This document shows positions 1-5,317 of a stretch of 5,391 bases of DNA, piece by piece (the first letter of the stretch is position 1; every line of letters starts with the position of its first letter). This stretch comes from Desulfobacteraceae bacterium (GTDB taxonomy: Bacteria > Desulfobacterota > Desulfobacteria > Desulfobacterales > UBA11574). The stretch lies in NCBI GenBank assembly GCA_030671225.1, contig DAOVAE010000095.1:1-5391 (forward strand), in the 5' to 3' direction. Under the pieces are notes generated by a model, which was not told the origin of the DNA, did not search any database, and was given only the letters and a program-made list of their open reading frames with translations. Both the position numbers and the translations under genes were made by a program.

Positions 1-154
1 TCCGGAAGGTGTAGAAATGATAATGCCCGGTGACAATGTAACGATTACGGCGGAGCTTATAACGCCTATAGCCATGGAGAAAGAGCTGAGGTTTGCCATC
101 AGGGAAGGCGGCCGAACTGTCGGTGCCGGTGTGGTAAGCGAGATTATCGAATAA
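1..154 (+). CDS. tuf: Elongation factor Tu, C-terminal end (partial, 5' end outside window)
   Basis: This is the last 50 codons of EF-Tu, the GTPase that brings aminoacyl-tRNA to the ribosomal A site. The reading frame begins with the codon at position 2 and stops at TAA 152-154. The translation contains [19 protein letters not shown] and then [16 protein letters not shown], the hallmark end of domain III, the beta-barrel that contacts tRNA and EF-Ts. The protein ends VVSEIIE, a normal EF-Tu terminus, so the 3' end is intact. The GTPase domain lies upstream of the window. The next gene, rpsJ, starts 17 nt later, the familiar tuf-S10 junction of many bacteria, and co-transcription is likely. 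Whether this is the only tuf copy cannot be seen. Confidence 0.97.
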   Translation, partial: PEGVEMIMPGDNVTITAELITPIAMEKELRFAIREGGRTVGAGVVSEIIE

Positions 155-171
155 AGAGAAAGATTAACATA

Positions 172-483
172 ATGATAATGAATACTAAAATCAGGATCAG
201 GCTCAAGGCATATGATCATAAGCTTCTTGATCAATCCGTTGCAGATATTGTAGATACTGCCAATAAGACAGGAGCAAAAGTCGTTGGGCCCATACCACTT
301 CCGACAAAAATCAACAAGTATTGTGTTCTTCGATCTCCCCATGTAGACAAAAAGTCTCGAGAACAATTTGAAATCCGAACACATAAGAGGCTCCTCGATA
401 TTCTGGAACCCACTCAGCAAACGGTTGATGCTTTGATGAAGCTGGATCTTTCTCCCGGTGTAGATGTTGAGATAAAATTGTAG
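172..483 (+). CDS. rpsJ: 30S ribosomal protein S10 (NusE)
   Basis: S10 is a protein of the 30S head. In bacteria it also serves as NusE, pairing with NusB in antitermination complexes. The 103-residue product matches the usual length. It has the N-terminal strand [17 protein letters not shown], the long loop that reaches into the 30S (about residues 38-67, with GPIPLPTK and [13 protein letters not shown]), and the conserved [22 protein letters not shown] segment. The start is slightly ambiguous. ATG 172 gives MIMNTK, while ATG 178 would give MNTK, equally acceptable for the family. The purine-rich AGAG at 155-158 is weak and lies closer to 172, so I chose 172. It follows the tuf stop by 17 nt and precedes rplC by 26 nt. 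There is no space for an E. coli-like S10 leader before it. A cysteine (residue 51) sits in the loop strand. Confidence 0.97.
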   Translation: MIMNTKIRIRLKAYDHKLLDQSVADIVDTANKTGAKVVGPIPLPTKINKYCVLRSPHVDKKSREQFEIRTHKRLLDILEPTQQTVDALMKLDLSPGVDVEIKL

Positions 484-509
484 CATCAAAAAGGAATAGA
501 ATAAAAATA

Positions 510-1142
510 ATGTGTAGAGGACTGATAGGTAAAAAATTAGGGACGACAGCGCTGTTTACCCCTGATGGTGAATACATACCTGTAACAATTGTTCAGGCCG
601 GTCCGTGCGTGGTTACCCAAATAAAGACCATGTCTACTGATGGATATAATGCACTACAATTGGGCTTTGGCGAGAAGAAAAAGTCTCGTATAAACAAACC
701 GATGCAAGGGCATTTTAAAAAAAGCGGAGCAGGTCGTTTTGCATTTTTACGTGAAGTCCCTGTGGATGATCCTGGTGAATACAAACTTGGCCAGATAATA
801 AGTCTGGATGTATTTACTATCGGGGAGCGTGTTGATGTGACAGGTACTTCCAAAGGACGGGGTTTTACCGGTGTGGTTAAACGGTACGGATTCCATGGAG
901 GTAAGAAAACCCATGGTAGTCACAGCCACAGAATCCCAGGTTCCATCGGTTGCAGTGCATGGCCTGCAAAAGTTATTAAAGGCAAGAAAATGCCGGGCCA
1001 GTATGGGAATACACGTAATACGGTCAAAAATCTGGAAATTGTAGAAATCAGGCCGGAACAAAACCTCATACTGATAAAAGGTGCCGTGCCGGGTTCAGGG
1101 TATGGTGTGGTTGAAATCAAAAAACCCAAATTTGCTAAATAG
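510..1142 (+). CDS. rplC: 50S ribosomal protein L3
   Basis: L3 is an early-assembling 50S protein that binds 23S rRNA and sends a long loop toward the peptidyl transferase centre. The 210 residues are a normal length. The N-terminus MCRGLIGKKLG is followed by VTIVQAGPCVVTQIKT (about 26-40), the VDVTGTSKGRGFTGVVKR block (108-125), the loop GFHGGKKTHGSHSHRIPGSIG (127-147), KGKKMPGQYGN (157-167) and the C-terminal NLILIKGAVPG. At the loop tip the protein reads CSAWPAKV (148-155), so the glutamine methylated by PrmB in E. coli L3 is absent. Residue 12 is Thr, where the usual family wording is GMT. A possible Shine-Dalgarno AAGGA lies at 491-495, 14 nt before the ATG, which is long. Downstream comes an unusual 205-nt gap before rplD. 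Confidence 0.97.
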   Translation: MCRGLIGKKLGTTALFTPDGEYIPVTIVQAGPCVVTQIKTMSTDGYNALQLGFGEKKKSRINKPMQGHFKKSGAGRFAFLREVPVDDPGEYKLGQIISLDVFTIGERVDVTGTSKGRGFTGVVKRYGFHGGKKTHGSHSHRIPGSIGCSAWPAKVIKGKKMPGQYGNTRNTVKNLEIVEIRPEQNLILIKGAVPGSGYGVVEIKKPKFAK

Positions 1143-1160
1143 ACAGATTAATTTACTTCG

Positions 1161-1182
1161 CTCATCCCGCCAACTGGGGGAG
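1161..1182 (+). promoter_or_regulatory. Small hairpin just downstream of the rplC stop
   Basis: CTC-A-TCCC at 1161-1168 can pair with GGGGGAG at 1176-1182, leaving a 7-nt loop (GCCAACT) and a bulged A. That gives 7 pairs, one of them T-G. It begins 18 nt after the rplC stop codon. The following bases (AATAATTG) are AT-rich but contain no T run, so it is not a canonical intrinsic terminator. It could act as a 3'-end stabiliser or processing signal, or be chance. The pairing was found by eye, with no energy calculation. Confidence 0.3.
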
Positions 1183-1197
1183 AATAATTGATTGATC

Positions 1198-1298
1198 GTT
1201 AGCCGGCCGGCGTGTTTTATCATTTACGGTCAAACGGGTACAACGGGGGAACGGGACAACCCTATCTCATTCCATGTAAGTTTGACAAGCAGGCTAGC
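1198..1298 (+). promoter_or_regulatory. Putative structured leader RNA upstream of rplD (nested hairpin)
   Basis: The core is a perfect 7-bp inverted repeat, GTCAAAC (1229-1235) with GTTTGAC (1280-1286). Inside it, three further helices nest in register: TACA (1239-1242) with TGTA (1275-1278), GGAA (1248-1251) with TTCC (1270-1273), and GGG (1253-1255) with CCC (1260-1262) closing an ACAA loop. Outside it, GTTAGCC (1198-1204) pairs with GGCTAGC (1292-1298), including one T-G wobble. No T run follows, so it does not look like a terminator. In E. coli, L4 binds a leader RNA ahead of rpsJ and represses its own operon. This element lies directly ahead of rplD (L4), so an autoregulatory leader is plausible, but no L4-binding motif was recognised. 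The short inner helices could be chance. Confidence 0.35.
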
Positions 1299-1322
1299 TT
1301 AAAAGCAAATTGATTATAAAAA

Positions 1323-1339
1323 TTTAGAGAAACTCTGAG
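1323..1339 (+). promoter_or_regulatory. Hairpin overlapping the weak rplD ribosome binding site
   Basis: TTTAGAG (1323-1329) can pair with CTCTGAG (1333-1339) around an AAA loop. This makes 7 pairs, two of them T-G wobbles. The only Shine-Dalgarno-like bases at a sensible distance from the rplD ATG at 1348 are GAGA at 1337-1340. Their first three bases lie in the 3' arm of this hairpin, so it could limit translation initiation of rplD. The stem is short and AT/wobble-rich, hence of doubtful stability. Confidence 0.3.
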
Positions 1340-1347
1340 ACGTTATT

Positions 1348-1968
1348 ATGGCTATTGTAGACGTGCTGAATAGTAAAGCAGAAAAGGTTTCACAGACTGA
1401 GCTTGTGGACACTATATTCAATATACCCGTTAAAGGGAATATATTGCATGAGGTTGTGACCATGCAGCTTGCAAAAAGACGTTCCGGTTCGGCGGCTGTA
1501 AAACATCGCAGTGATGTCAGGGGTAGCGGAAGAAAGATGTTTAGGCAGAAAGGAACCGGACGTGCTCGTCGAGGTGACATTAAATCACCGCTTTTAAGAG
1601 GAGGAGGCTCTGTTTTTGGTCCTGATCCCAGATCCTATGCATACAAGGTCCCCAAAAAGGTAAAAAGGACGGCCCTTAAAATGGCCTTGAGCAGCAAATT
1701 GAAGGAAGAAAAACTTGTTGTGCTTGAAGAGTTAAAACTTGATGAAATTAAGACCAGGGAATTTGTAAAGGTTATGAATGCATTAGACATGGAAAATGTA
1801 TTGATTATAACCGAAAAAAAGAATGAAAACCTTGAGATTTCAGCCAGGAATGTTCCCCGCGTAAAAGTGTTGAGAGTAGAGGGGTTGAATGTATATGACA
1901 TTCTTAAATACAAGAATGTAGTTTTGCTTGAATCATCGATAAAGAGTATTGAAGGGAGGCTGCTCTAA
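1348..1968 (+). CDS. rplD: 50S ribosomal protein L4
   Basis: L4 binds 23S rRNA domain I and extends a loop into the wall of the peptide exit tunnel. In E. coli it also represses the S10 operon. The 206-residue product has the normal length. The extended loop (about residues 44-98) shows the signatures [24 protein letters not shown] (65-76) and [13 protein letters not shown] (80-92). These include the KGTGRAR segment where macrolide-resistance changes occur in other bacteria; it looks wild-type here. The globular part contains [15 protein letters not shown] (104-118) and ends with the expected [12 protein letters not shown] strand. ATG 1348 gives [12 protein letters not shown], a good family start, although its Shine-Dalgarno (GAGA 1337-1340) is poor. 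The gene follows a 205-nt gap and its TAA overlaps the rplW ATG by 1 nt, suggesting translational coupling. Confidence 0.97.
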   Translation: MAIVDVLNSKAEKVSQTELVDTIFNIPVKGNILHEVVTMQLAKRRSGSAAVKHRSDVRGSGRKMFRQKGTGRARRGDIKSPLLRGGGSVFGPDPRSYAYKVPKKVKRTALKMALSSKLKEEKLVVLEELKLDEIKTREFVKVMNALDMENVLIITEKKNENLEISARNVPRVKVLRVEGLNVYDILKYKNVVLLESSIKSIEGRLL

Positions 1969-2255
1969 TGAATCCGTATGATATTATTAAGCGGCCCTTG
2001 ATTACTGAGAAGACCAGTATTCAAAAAGAAAATTACAACCAGATCACATTCGAGGTAGACCGCAAAGCGAACAGGGTAGAGATTAAAAGGGCTATAGAAA
2101 ATATTTTCAATGTGAATGTGGCTACTGTGAAAACAATGCAGATTAAGGGCAAGACCAAACAAAGAGGCCGGATTTTGGGAAAACGCCGGGACTGGAAAAA
2201 AGCGATCGTTAAATTGATGCCTGGTGAACGTATCGACTTTTTTGAAGGAGTTTAA
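1968..2255 (+). CDS. rplW: 50S ribosomal protein L23
   Basis: L23 sits at the rim of the peptide exit tunnel and is the docking point for trigger factor and the signal recognition particle. The 95-residue product shows the family pattern. It begins with [12 protein letters not shown] (6-17), in which Glu14 corresponds to the trigger-factor-contacting Glu18 of E. coli. It continues with [22 protein letters not shown] (28-49), then the basic loop [22 protein letters not shown] (60-81) that contacts 23S rRNA. The ATG overlaps the last base of the rplD stop (TAATG). A strong Shine-Dalgarno GGGAGG at 1954-1959, inside rplD, is spaced 8 nt before it. rplB follows after 12 nt. Confidence 0.97.
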   Translation: MNPYDIIKRPLITEKTSIQKENYNQITFEVDRKANRVEIKRAIENIFNVNVATVKTMQIKGKTKQRGRILGKRRDWKKAIVKLMPGERIDFFEGV

Positions 2256-2267
2256 AGGGGCAATAAA

Positions 2268-3095
2268 ATGGGTGTGAAAAAAGTAAAACCTACTTCACCT
2301 GGGAGGCGATCCCAATCGTATTCAACGTTTGATGAGATTACAAGCACAACCCCTGAAAAGAGCCTGTTAAAAGTTATCAAGAAAAAAGGCGGCCGTAATG
2401 TACACGGTCGTATTACATGCAGGCATCGTGGTGGTGGGAGTAAGAGGCATTACCGGATTATTGATTTTAAAAGAGATAAGATTGGAATTCCTGCAAAGGT
2501 TTCCACTATAGAATATGACCCGAATCGGTCGGCAAGAATTGCTCTTCTGCATTATGTGGATGGTGAAAAGAGGTACATTCTGGCTCCGATTAATCTTAAG
2601 GTTGGTGATACCATTGTTTCAGGACCTGAAGTAGACATTAAGCCCGGCAATACGCTTATGCTAAGAAATATCCCGCTGGGTACGCATATTCATAACATTG
2701 AATTACATGTCGGGAAAGGCGGACAGATTGTCAGGAGCGCCGGAACATATGCCCAGTTAATGGCAAAGGAAGATCGGTATGCCCTAATAAAGCTTCCATC
2801 CGGGGAAGTTCGAATGGTGCTTTTAAATTGCAAGGCTACTATTGGACAGCTCGGGAATGTGGTTCATGAGAATATATCTTTGGGAAAAGCAGGCCGCAAA
2901 CGTTGGCTCGGCAGGCGACCCAAGGTTCGCGGTGTTGCCATGAACCCGGTTGACCATCCGATGGGTGGAGGTGAGGGAAGATCTTCAGGCGGGCGACATC
3001 CATGCAGTCCGTGGGGCGTACCTTCAAAAGGTTTTAAGACCCGTAAAAAAAGGAAGAGTACTCGATTAATCGTCAAAAAGCGTACAAGGAAATAG
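2268..3095 (+). CDS. rplB: 50S ribosomal protein L2
   Basis: L2 is among the most conserved 50S proteins and is needed for subunit association and an active peptidyl transferase centre. The 275 residues align without gaps to E. coli L2 as I remember it. The sequence includes KPTSPGRRS (7-15), [20 protein letters not shown] (41-60), [10 protein letters not shown] (62-71), [13 protein letters not shown] (81-93), RYILAP (102-107), KPGNTL (125-130), RSAGTYAQ (156-163) and the C-terminal AMNPVDH (224-230) to GGGEGR. The functionally important His (E. coli His229 without Met) is present as residue 230. The second His of the usual DHPHGGGEG motif is Met232 here. The start ATG has AAGGGG at 2255-2260 spaced 7 nt. 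rpsS follows 11 nt downstream. Confidence 0.98.
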   Translation: MGVKKVKPTSPGRRSQSYSTFDEITSTTPEKSLLKVIKKKGGRNVHGRITCRHRGGGSKRHYRIIDFKRDKIGIPAKVSTIEYDPNRSARIALLHYVDGEKRYILAPINLKVGDTIVSGPEVDIKPGNTLMLRNIPLGTHIHNIELHVGKGGQIVRSAGTYAQLMAKEDRYALIKLPSGEVRMVLLNCKATIGQLGNVVHENISLGKAGRKRWLGRRPKVRGVAMNPVDHPMGGGEGRSSGGRHPCSPWGVPSKGFKTRKKRKSTRLIVKKRTRK

Positions 3096-3106
3096 CAGGA
3101 GAAGTT

Positions 3107-3388
3107 ATGCCAAGGTCGTTGAAAAAAGGTCCTTTTATTGATTCAAAATTATTAAACAAAGTGCTGATAGCCCAAGAGACTCGGAGCAGTAGAGTTATCA
3201 AAACATGGTCTAGAAGGTCGACAATTATTCCCGAGATGGTTGGGCTAACATTGGCTGTTCATAATGGAAGAAAGTTCGTTCCTGTCTTTATTTCAGAGGA
3301 CATGGTGGGACACAAGCTCGGGGAATTTTCTCCGACCCGAACTTATTATGGGCACGCTGCTGATAAGCAATCAAGATTAAAGAGGTAA
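3107..3388 (+). CDS. rpsS: 30S ribosomal protein S19
   Basis: S19 binds the 3' major domain of 16S rRNA in the 30S head, next to S13, near the A-site tRNA and the intersubunit bridge. At 93 residues it is of ordinary length and carries the complete signature: [16 protein letters not shown] at the N-terminus, [20 protein letters not shown] (30-49), [20 protein letters not shown] (51-70) and [17 protein letters not shown] (71-87). The C-terminal tail is short and basic. The ATG at 3107 has AGGAG at 3097-3101, 5 nt upstream, a good Shine-Dalgarno. It lies 11 nt after rplB and 17 nt before rplV, as in the standard S10 operon. Confidence 0.98.
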   Translation: MPRSLKKGPFIDSKLLNKVLIAQETRSSRVIKTWSRRSTIIPEMVGLTLAVHNGRKFVPVFISEDMVGHKLGEFSPTRTYYGHAADKQSRLKR

Positions 3389-3405
3389 TAGAGGAAATAT
3401 CTGCA

Positions 3406-3744
3406 ATGGAAGTTAGGGCTGTGTCAAAATATGTGCGCATTTCTCCTCGGAAAGTTCATATATTGATTGGTGCCGTTAAGGGGAAGCCGGTAGAAGACGG
3501 TCTAAATATACTCAAATATATGCCGCAGAAGGCCGCATATATTATAGAAAAAATCATCCGCAGTGCTGTAGCGAATGCCGATCAATATCCGGATATCGAC
3601 GTAGACTCACTGGTTATTCGCAACATCATTGCCGATCAGGGGCCTACATTGAAACGTTTCAGGGCAAGGGCGCGCGGCAGGGGCACACGCATATTAAAAA
3701 GGACCGCTCATATAACTGTCATTTTAGCTGAAGATTCGATCTAA
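3406..3744 (+). CDS. rplV: 50S ribosomal protein L22
   Basis: L22 binds all domains of 23S rRNA, and its long beta-hairpin lines the narrow part of the peptide exit tunnel. The 112 residues fit the family. The N-terminal helix region is [22 protein letters not shown] (6-27), followed by ALN-type core segments such as [16 protein letters not shown] (44-59). The hairpin (about 76-98) reads [19 protein letters not shown], then [13 protein letters not shown]. The tip is the site of macrolide-resistance insertions and deletions elsewhere; none is evident here. GAGGA at 3391-3395 precedes the ATG by 10 nt. The gene follows rpsS by 17 nt, and its stop is 14 nt before the TTG start of rpsC. Confidence 0.97.
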   Translation: MEVRAVSKYVRISPRKVHILIGAVKGKPVEDGLNILKYMPQKAAYIIEKIIRSAVANADQYPDIDVDSLVIRNIIADQGPTLKRFRARARGRGTRILKRTAHITVILAEDSI

Positions 3745-3750
3745 AGGGGG
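3744..3750 (+). promoter_or_regulatory. Ribosome binding site fixing the rpsC TTG start
   Basis: AAGGGGG begins on the last base of the rplV stop codon and sits 8 nt before TTG 3759. This supports use of the non-ATG start, which restores the universal S3 N-terminus (M)GQKVNPIG. There is no in-frame ATG nearby that would keep that conserved beginning. Confidence 0.75.
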
Positions 3751-3758
3751 ATAAAAGC

Positions 3759-4403
3759 TTGGGCCAAAAAGTAAATCCGATAGGATTGAGGTTGGGTATT
3801 GTTAAAACATGGGAATCACGGTGGTATGCCGGAAAGAAATACTCTGAATATATACTGGAAGATTATAATATCAGAAAGTTTGTAAAACAGAAACTCTACC
3901 ATGCAGGCATTTCCAGAGTTGAAATCGAAAGGTCGACCAAGCGTATCATGTTGCGCATCTTTACCTCCAGGCCTGGGATCGTTATTGGAAAAAAGGGAGC
4001 TGAAATTGCGTTACTCAAGAAAGAACTCGAAAAGATCGTATCAAATGAAGTGGTTATCGATATCCAGGAGGTCAGAAAACCCGAGATCGATGCACAGCTT
4101 GTAGCTGAGAATATTGCACTTCAGATTGTAAGAAGGGTTGCATTCAGGAGAGCAATGAAGCGCGGCCTTTCATCAGCCATGCGGTTCGGCGCCGAAGGTA
4201 TAAAGATTATCTGTTCAGGCCGATTAGGCGGTGCCGAGATGGCGAGAACCGAGCAGTATAGAGAGGGTCGCGTACCTTTGCATACCTTAAGGGCTGATAT
4301 AGACTACGGTTTTGTAGAAGCTCGTACAACATATGGAATTATAGGTATCAAGGTATTTATTTTTAAAGGTGAAATCTTGAAAAAGGATTCGGAAGGGATA
4401 TAG
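3759..4403 (+). CDS. rpsC: 30S ribosomal protein S3 (TTG start)
   Basis: S3 forms part of the mRNA entry channel of the 30S subunit and contributes to its helicase activity. The start codon is TTG, chosen because it gives the invariant [13 protein letters not shown] beginning and has a good ribosome binding site. The product of 214 residues is slightly shorter than E. coli S3 but usual for the family. It contains the N-terminal region, a type II KH domain with the GKKG loop (77-80) in [13 protein letters not shown], and the S3 C-terminal domain with [19 protein letters not shown] (153-171) and [13 protein letters not shown] (172-184). The basic residues linked to mRNA unwinding in E. coli (Arg131, Arg132, Lys135) are present as Arg130, Arg131 and Lys134. 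The tail ends after [13 protein letters not shown]. rplP follows only 3 nt later. Confidence 0.98.
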   Translation: MGQKVNPIGLRLGIVKTWESRWYAGKKYSEYILEDYNIRKFVKQKLYHAGISRVEIERSTKRIMLRIFTSRPGIVIGKKGAEIALLKKELEKIVSNEVVIDIQEVRKPEIDAQLVAENIALQIVRRVAFRRAMKRGLSSAMRFGAEGIKIICSGRLGGAEMARTEQYREGRVPLHTLRADIDYGFVEARTTYGIIGIKVFIFKGEILKKDSEGI

Positions 4404-4406
4404 GAC

Positions 4407-4820
4407 ATGCTTAGCCCCAAAAAGGTAAAATTTCGAAAGCAGCAAAAAGGCAGAACCAAGGGGGTTTCATACAGGGGCTGTAATTTGGATTATGGCGAAT
4501 TTGGACTTCAGGCCATAGAATGCGGTAGAATCAGCTCAAAGCAGATTGAGGCCGCCCGTATTGCCATGACCCGGCATGTTAAAAGAGGCGGCAAGATGTG
4601 GATAAAGATATTTCCTGACAAGCCGTTTACTAAAAAGCCTGCTGAAGTCAGAATGGGGAAAGGAAAGGGATCTCCCGAAGGGTGGATCGCAGTTGTTCGT
4701 CCCGGGAGAATACTTTATGAAATGGAGGGTGTCCCCAGGGAAATGGCCAAGGAGGCACTCCGGCTTGCTTCACATAAGCTTTCTGTCAAAACAAGATTCG
4801 TGGAGAGGGGTGATTTGTAA
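4407..4820 (+). CDS. rplP: 50S ribosomal protein L16
   Basis: L16 is a late-assembling 50S protein near the A-site tRNA elbow and the peptidyl transferase centre. Its 137 residues include [19 protein letters not shown] at the N-terminus, [20 protein letters not shown] (27-46), [20 protein letters not shown] (47-66), [21 protein letters not shown] (68-88) and RILYEMEGV. Arg82 in VRMGKGKG corresponds to the arginine hydroxylated by YcfD (RoxA) in E. coli L16; whether this organism has such an enzyme is not visible. The ATG lies 3 nt after the rpsC stop, with GGAAGGG at 4391-4397 inside rpsC as Shine-Dalgarno. The TAA overlaps the rpmC ATG by 1 nt, so coupling at both ends is likely. Confidence 0.98.
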   Translation: MLSPKKVKFRKQQKGRTKGVSYRGCNLDYGEFGLQAIECGRISSKQIEAARIAMTRHVKRGGKMWIKIFPDKPFTKKPAEVRMGKGKGSPEGWIAVVRPGRILYEMEGVPREMAKEALRLASHKLSVKTRFVERGDL

Positions 4821-5029
4821 TGAAAGCAAGCGAGATCAGAGATCTTAGCATGGAAGAAAAACTGCGGAAAGCAAATGATCTTAAAGAGGAATTGTTTAAT
4901 CTTCGCTTTCAGCATGAAATCGGTCAGCTTGAAAATCAACAGAAGATGAAACAGGCCAAGCGTGAAATTGCAAGGGTGAAAACCATAATAAGGGAGTCTG
5001 AATTAAATCAAGAGATAGGTGAAAAATAG
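4820..5029 (+). CDS. rpmC: 50S ribosomal protein L29
   Basis: L29 is a small two-helix protein beside L23 at the exit of the peptide tunnel. The 69-residue product starts [15 protein letters not shown], continues with the hallmark KEELFNLRFQHEIGQLENQQ (22-41), and its second helix ends KREIARVKTIIRE (47-59). A short hydrophilic tail (ELNQEIGEK) follows. It is slightly longer than the roughly 63 residues of E. coli L29 but within the family range. The ATG shares one base with the rplP stop (TAATG), and GAGAGGGG at 4803-4810 is a well-placed Shine-Dalgarno, 9 nt upstream. The wording of this protein is one of the better hints of a Desulfobacterota host. Confidence 0.96.
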   Translation: MKASEIRDLSMEEKLRKANDLKEELFNLRFQHEIGQLENQQKMKQAKREIARVKTIIRESELNQEIGEK

Positions 5030-5037
5030 TTGTTGCC

Positions 5038-5295
5038 ATGAAAAAACAATTTTTAAGAAGACAGATGGTGGGAAGAGTTGTAAGCGACAAAATGGACAAG
5101 ACAGTAATCGTCCAGGTTGAGATGCTGGTAAAACATAGACTTTATCAGAAGTATGTCAGGAGACGATCCAAGTTTGCCGCTCACGATGAAAATAATGATT
5201 CCCGGGTTGGAGATAAAGTTATGATAATCCAGTCCAGACCTCTTAGCAAGACTAAAAGATGGCGCATGAGCAAAATAGTCGAAAAAGCTGTTTGA
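5038..5295 (+). CDS. rpsQ: 30S ribosomal protein S17
   Basis: S17 is a primary 16S rRNA binder in the 30S body with an OB-fold. The 85 residues show the expected MVGRVVSDKMDKTVIVQVE (10-28), KHRLYQKYVRRRSKFAAHDE (32-51), VGDKVMI (57-63) and RPLSKTKRWRM (67-77). ATG 5038 gives about ten residues before VGRVVS, as usual, and no alternative start in this frame lies between it and the rpmC stop. The Shine-Dalgarno is poor: AGGTGA at 5017-5022 is 15 nt away. Only 8 nt separate the rpmC stop from this ATG, so initiation may depend on ribosomes finishing rpmC. rplN follows after 22 nt. Confidence 0.97.
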   Translation: MKKQFLRRQMVGRVVSDKMDKTVIVQVEMLVKHRLYQKYVRRRSKFAAHDENNDSRVGDKVMIIQSRPLSKTKRWRMSKIVEKAV

Positions 5296-5317
5296 TTATA
5301 TAAGGGAAGTTAAGAAG

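Larger units (their letters stand above)
1143..1347 (+). other. Long non-coding gap between rplC and rplD
   Basis: These 205 nt separate two genes that are nearly contiguous in E. coli and in most S10 operons. No convincing gene is present. The longest open stretch I found is a 33-codon GTG-started frame (1212-1313) without a ribosome binding site. The segment holds several hand-found inverted repeats: a hairpin at 1161-1182, a nested structure at 1198-1298 and a small hairpin at 1323-1339, each annotated separately. A perfect TTGACA occurs at 1282-1287, but no well-spaced -10 follows. The part around 1200-1260 is rich in G runs, unlike the AT-rich end near rplD. The gap could be a leader for the rplD-onward transcript, an RNA-processing region or simply a lineage-specific insertion. 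Confidence 0.9.

Noticed and set aside
178..483. Alternative S10 start at ATG 178, two codons downstream.
   Set aside because: It fits the family equally well, but the only weak Shine-Dalgarno is 19 nt away from it against 13 nt for ATG 172. I kept 172 and noted the ambiguity.
1202..1211. Palindrome GCCGGCCGGC followed by TGTTTTAT, resembling a terminator.
   Set aside because: A perfect palindrome without a spacer leaves only about three pairs once a loop is allowed, and the T run is short. It is not a credible intrinsic terminator.
1192..1220. Possible promoter TTGATC, 17-nt spacer, TTTTAT.
   Set aside because: Each hexamer matches consensus at only 4 of 6 positions, which is expected by chance in such a region. 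It would need transcription-start mapping.
1171..1251. Two similar G-run words, CAACTGGGGGAG at 1171-1182 and CAACGGGGGAA at 1241-1251, as possible protein-binding repeats.
   Set aside because: There are only two copies, they differ by an inserted base, and there is no regular spacing. Probably chance in a G-rich stretch.
1282..1287. Perfect -35 hexamer TTGACA in the rplC-rplD gap, with TATAAA at 1315-1320.
   Set aside because: The spacer is 27 nt, far from the usual 16-18. At 16-18 nt only poor -10 matches occur. The TTGACA also falls mostly within the arm of the inverted repeat, so I do not call a promoter.
1212..1313. A 33-codon GTG-started open frame in the gap.
   Set aside because: It has no ribosome binding site, no recognisable motif, and its length is ordinary for chance in non-coding DNA.
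1186..1315. Direct repeat AATTGATT at 1186-1193 and 1308-1315, possibly target-site duplications around a small inserted element.
   Set aside because: One 8-bp AT-rich repeat in about 200 nt is not significant, and the ends of the enclosed segment show no good terminal inverted repeats.
231..5099. Many open frames of 60-104 codons on the minus strand and one overlapping plus-strand frame inside rpsC (3901-4104).
   Set aside because: They lie wholly or largely opposite or inside conserved ribosomal-protein genes, have no ribosome binding sites or family signatures, and are shadow frames.
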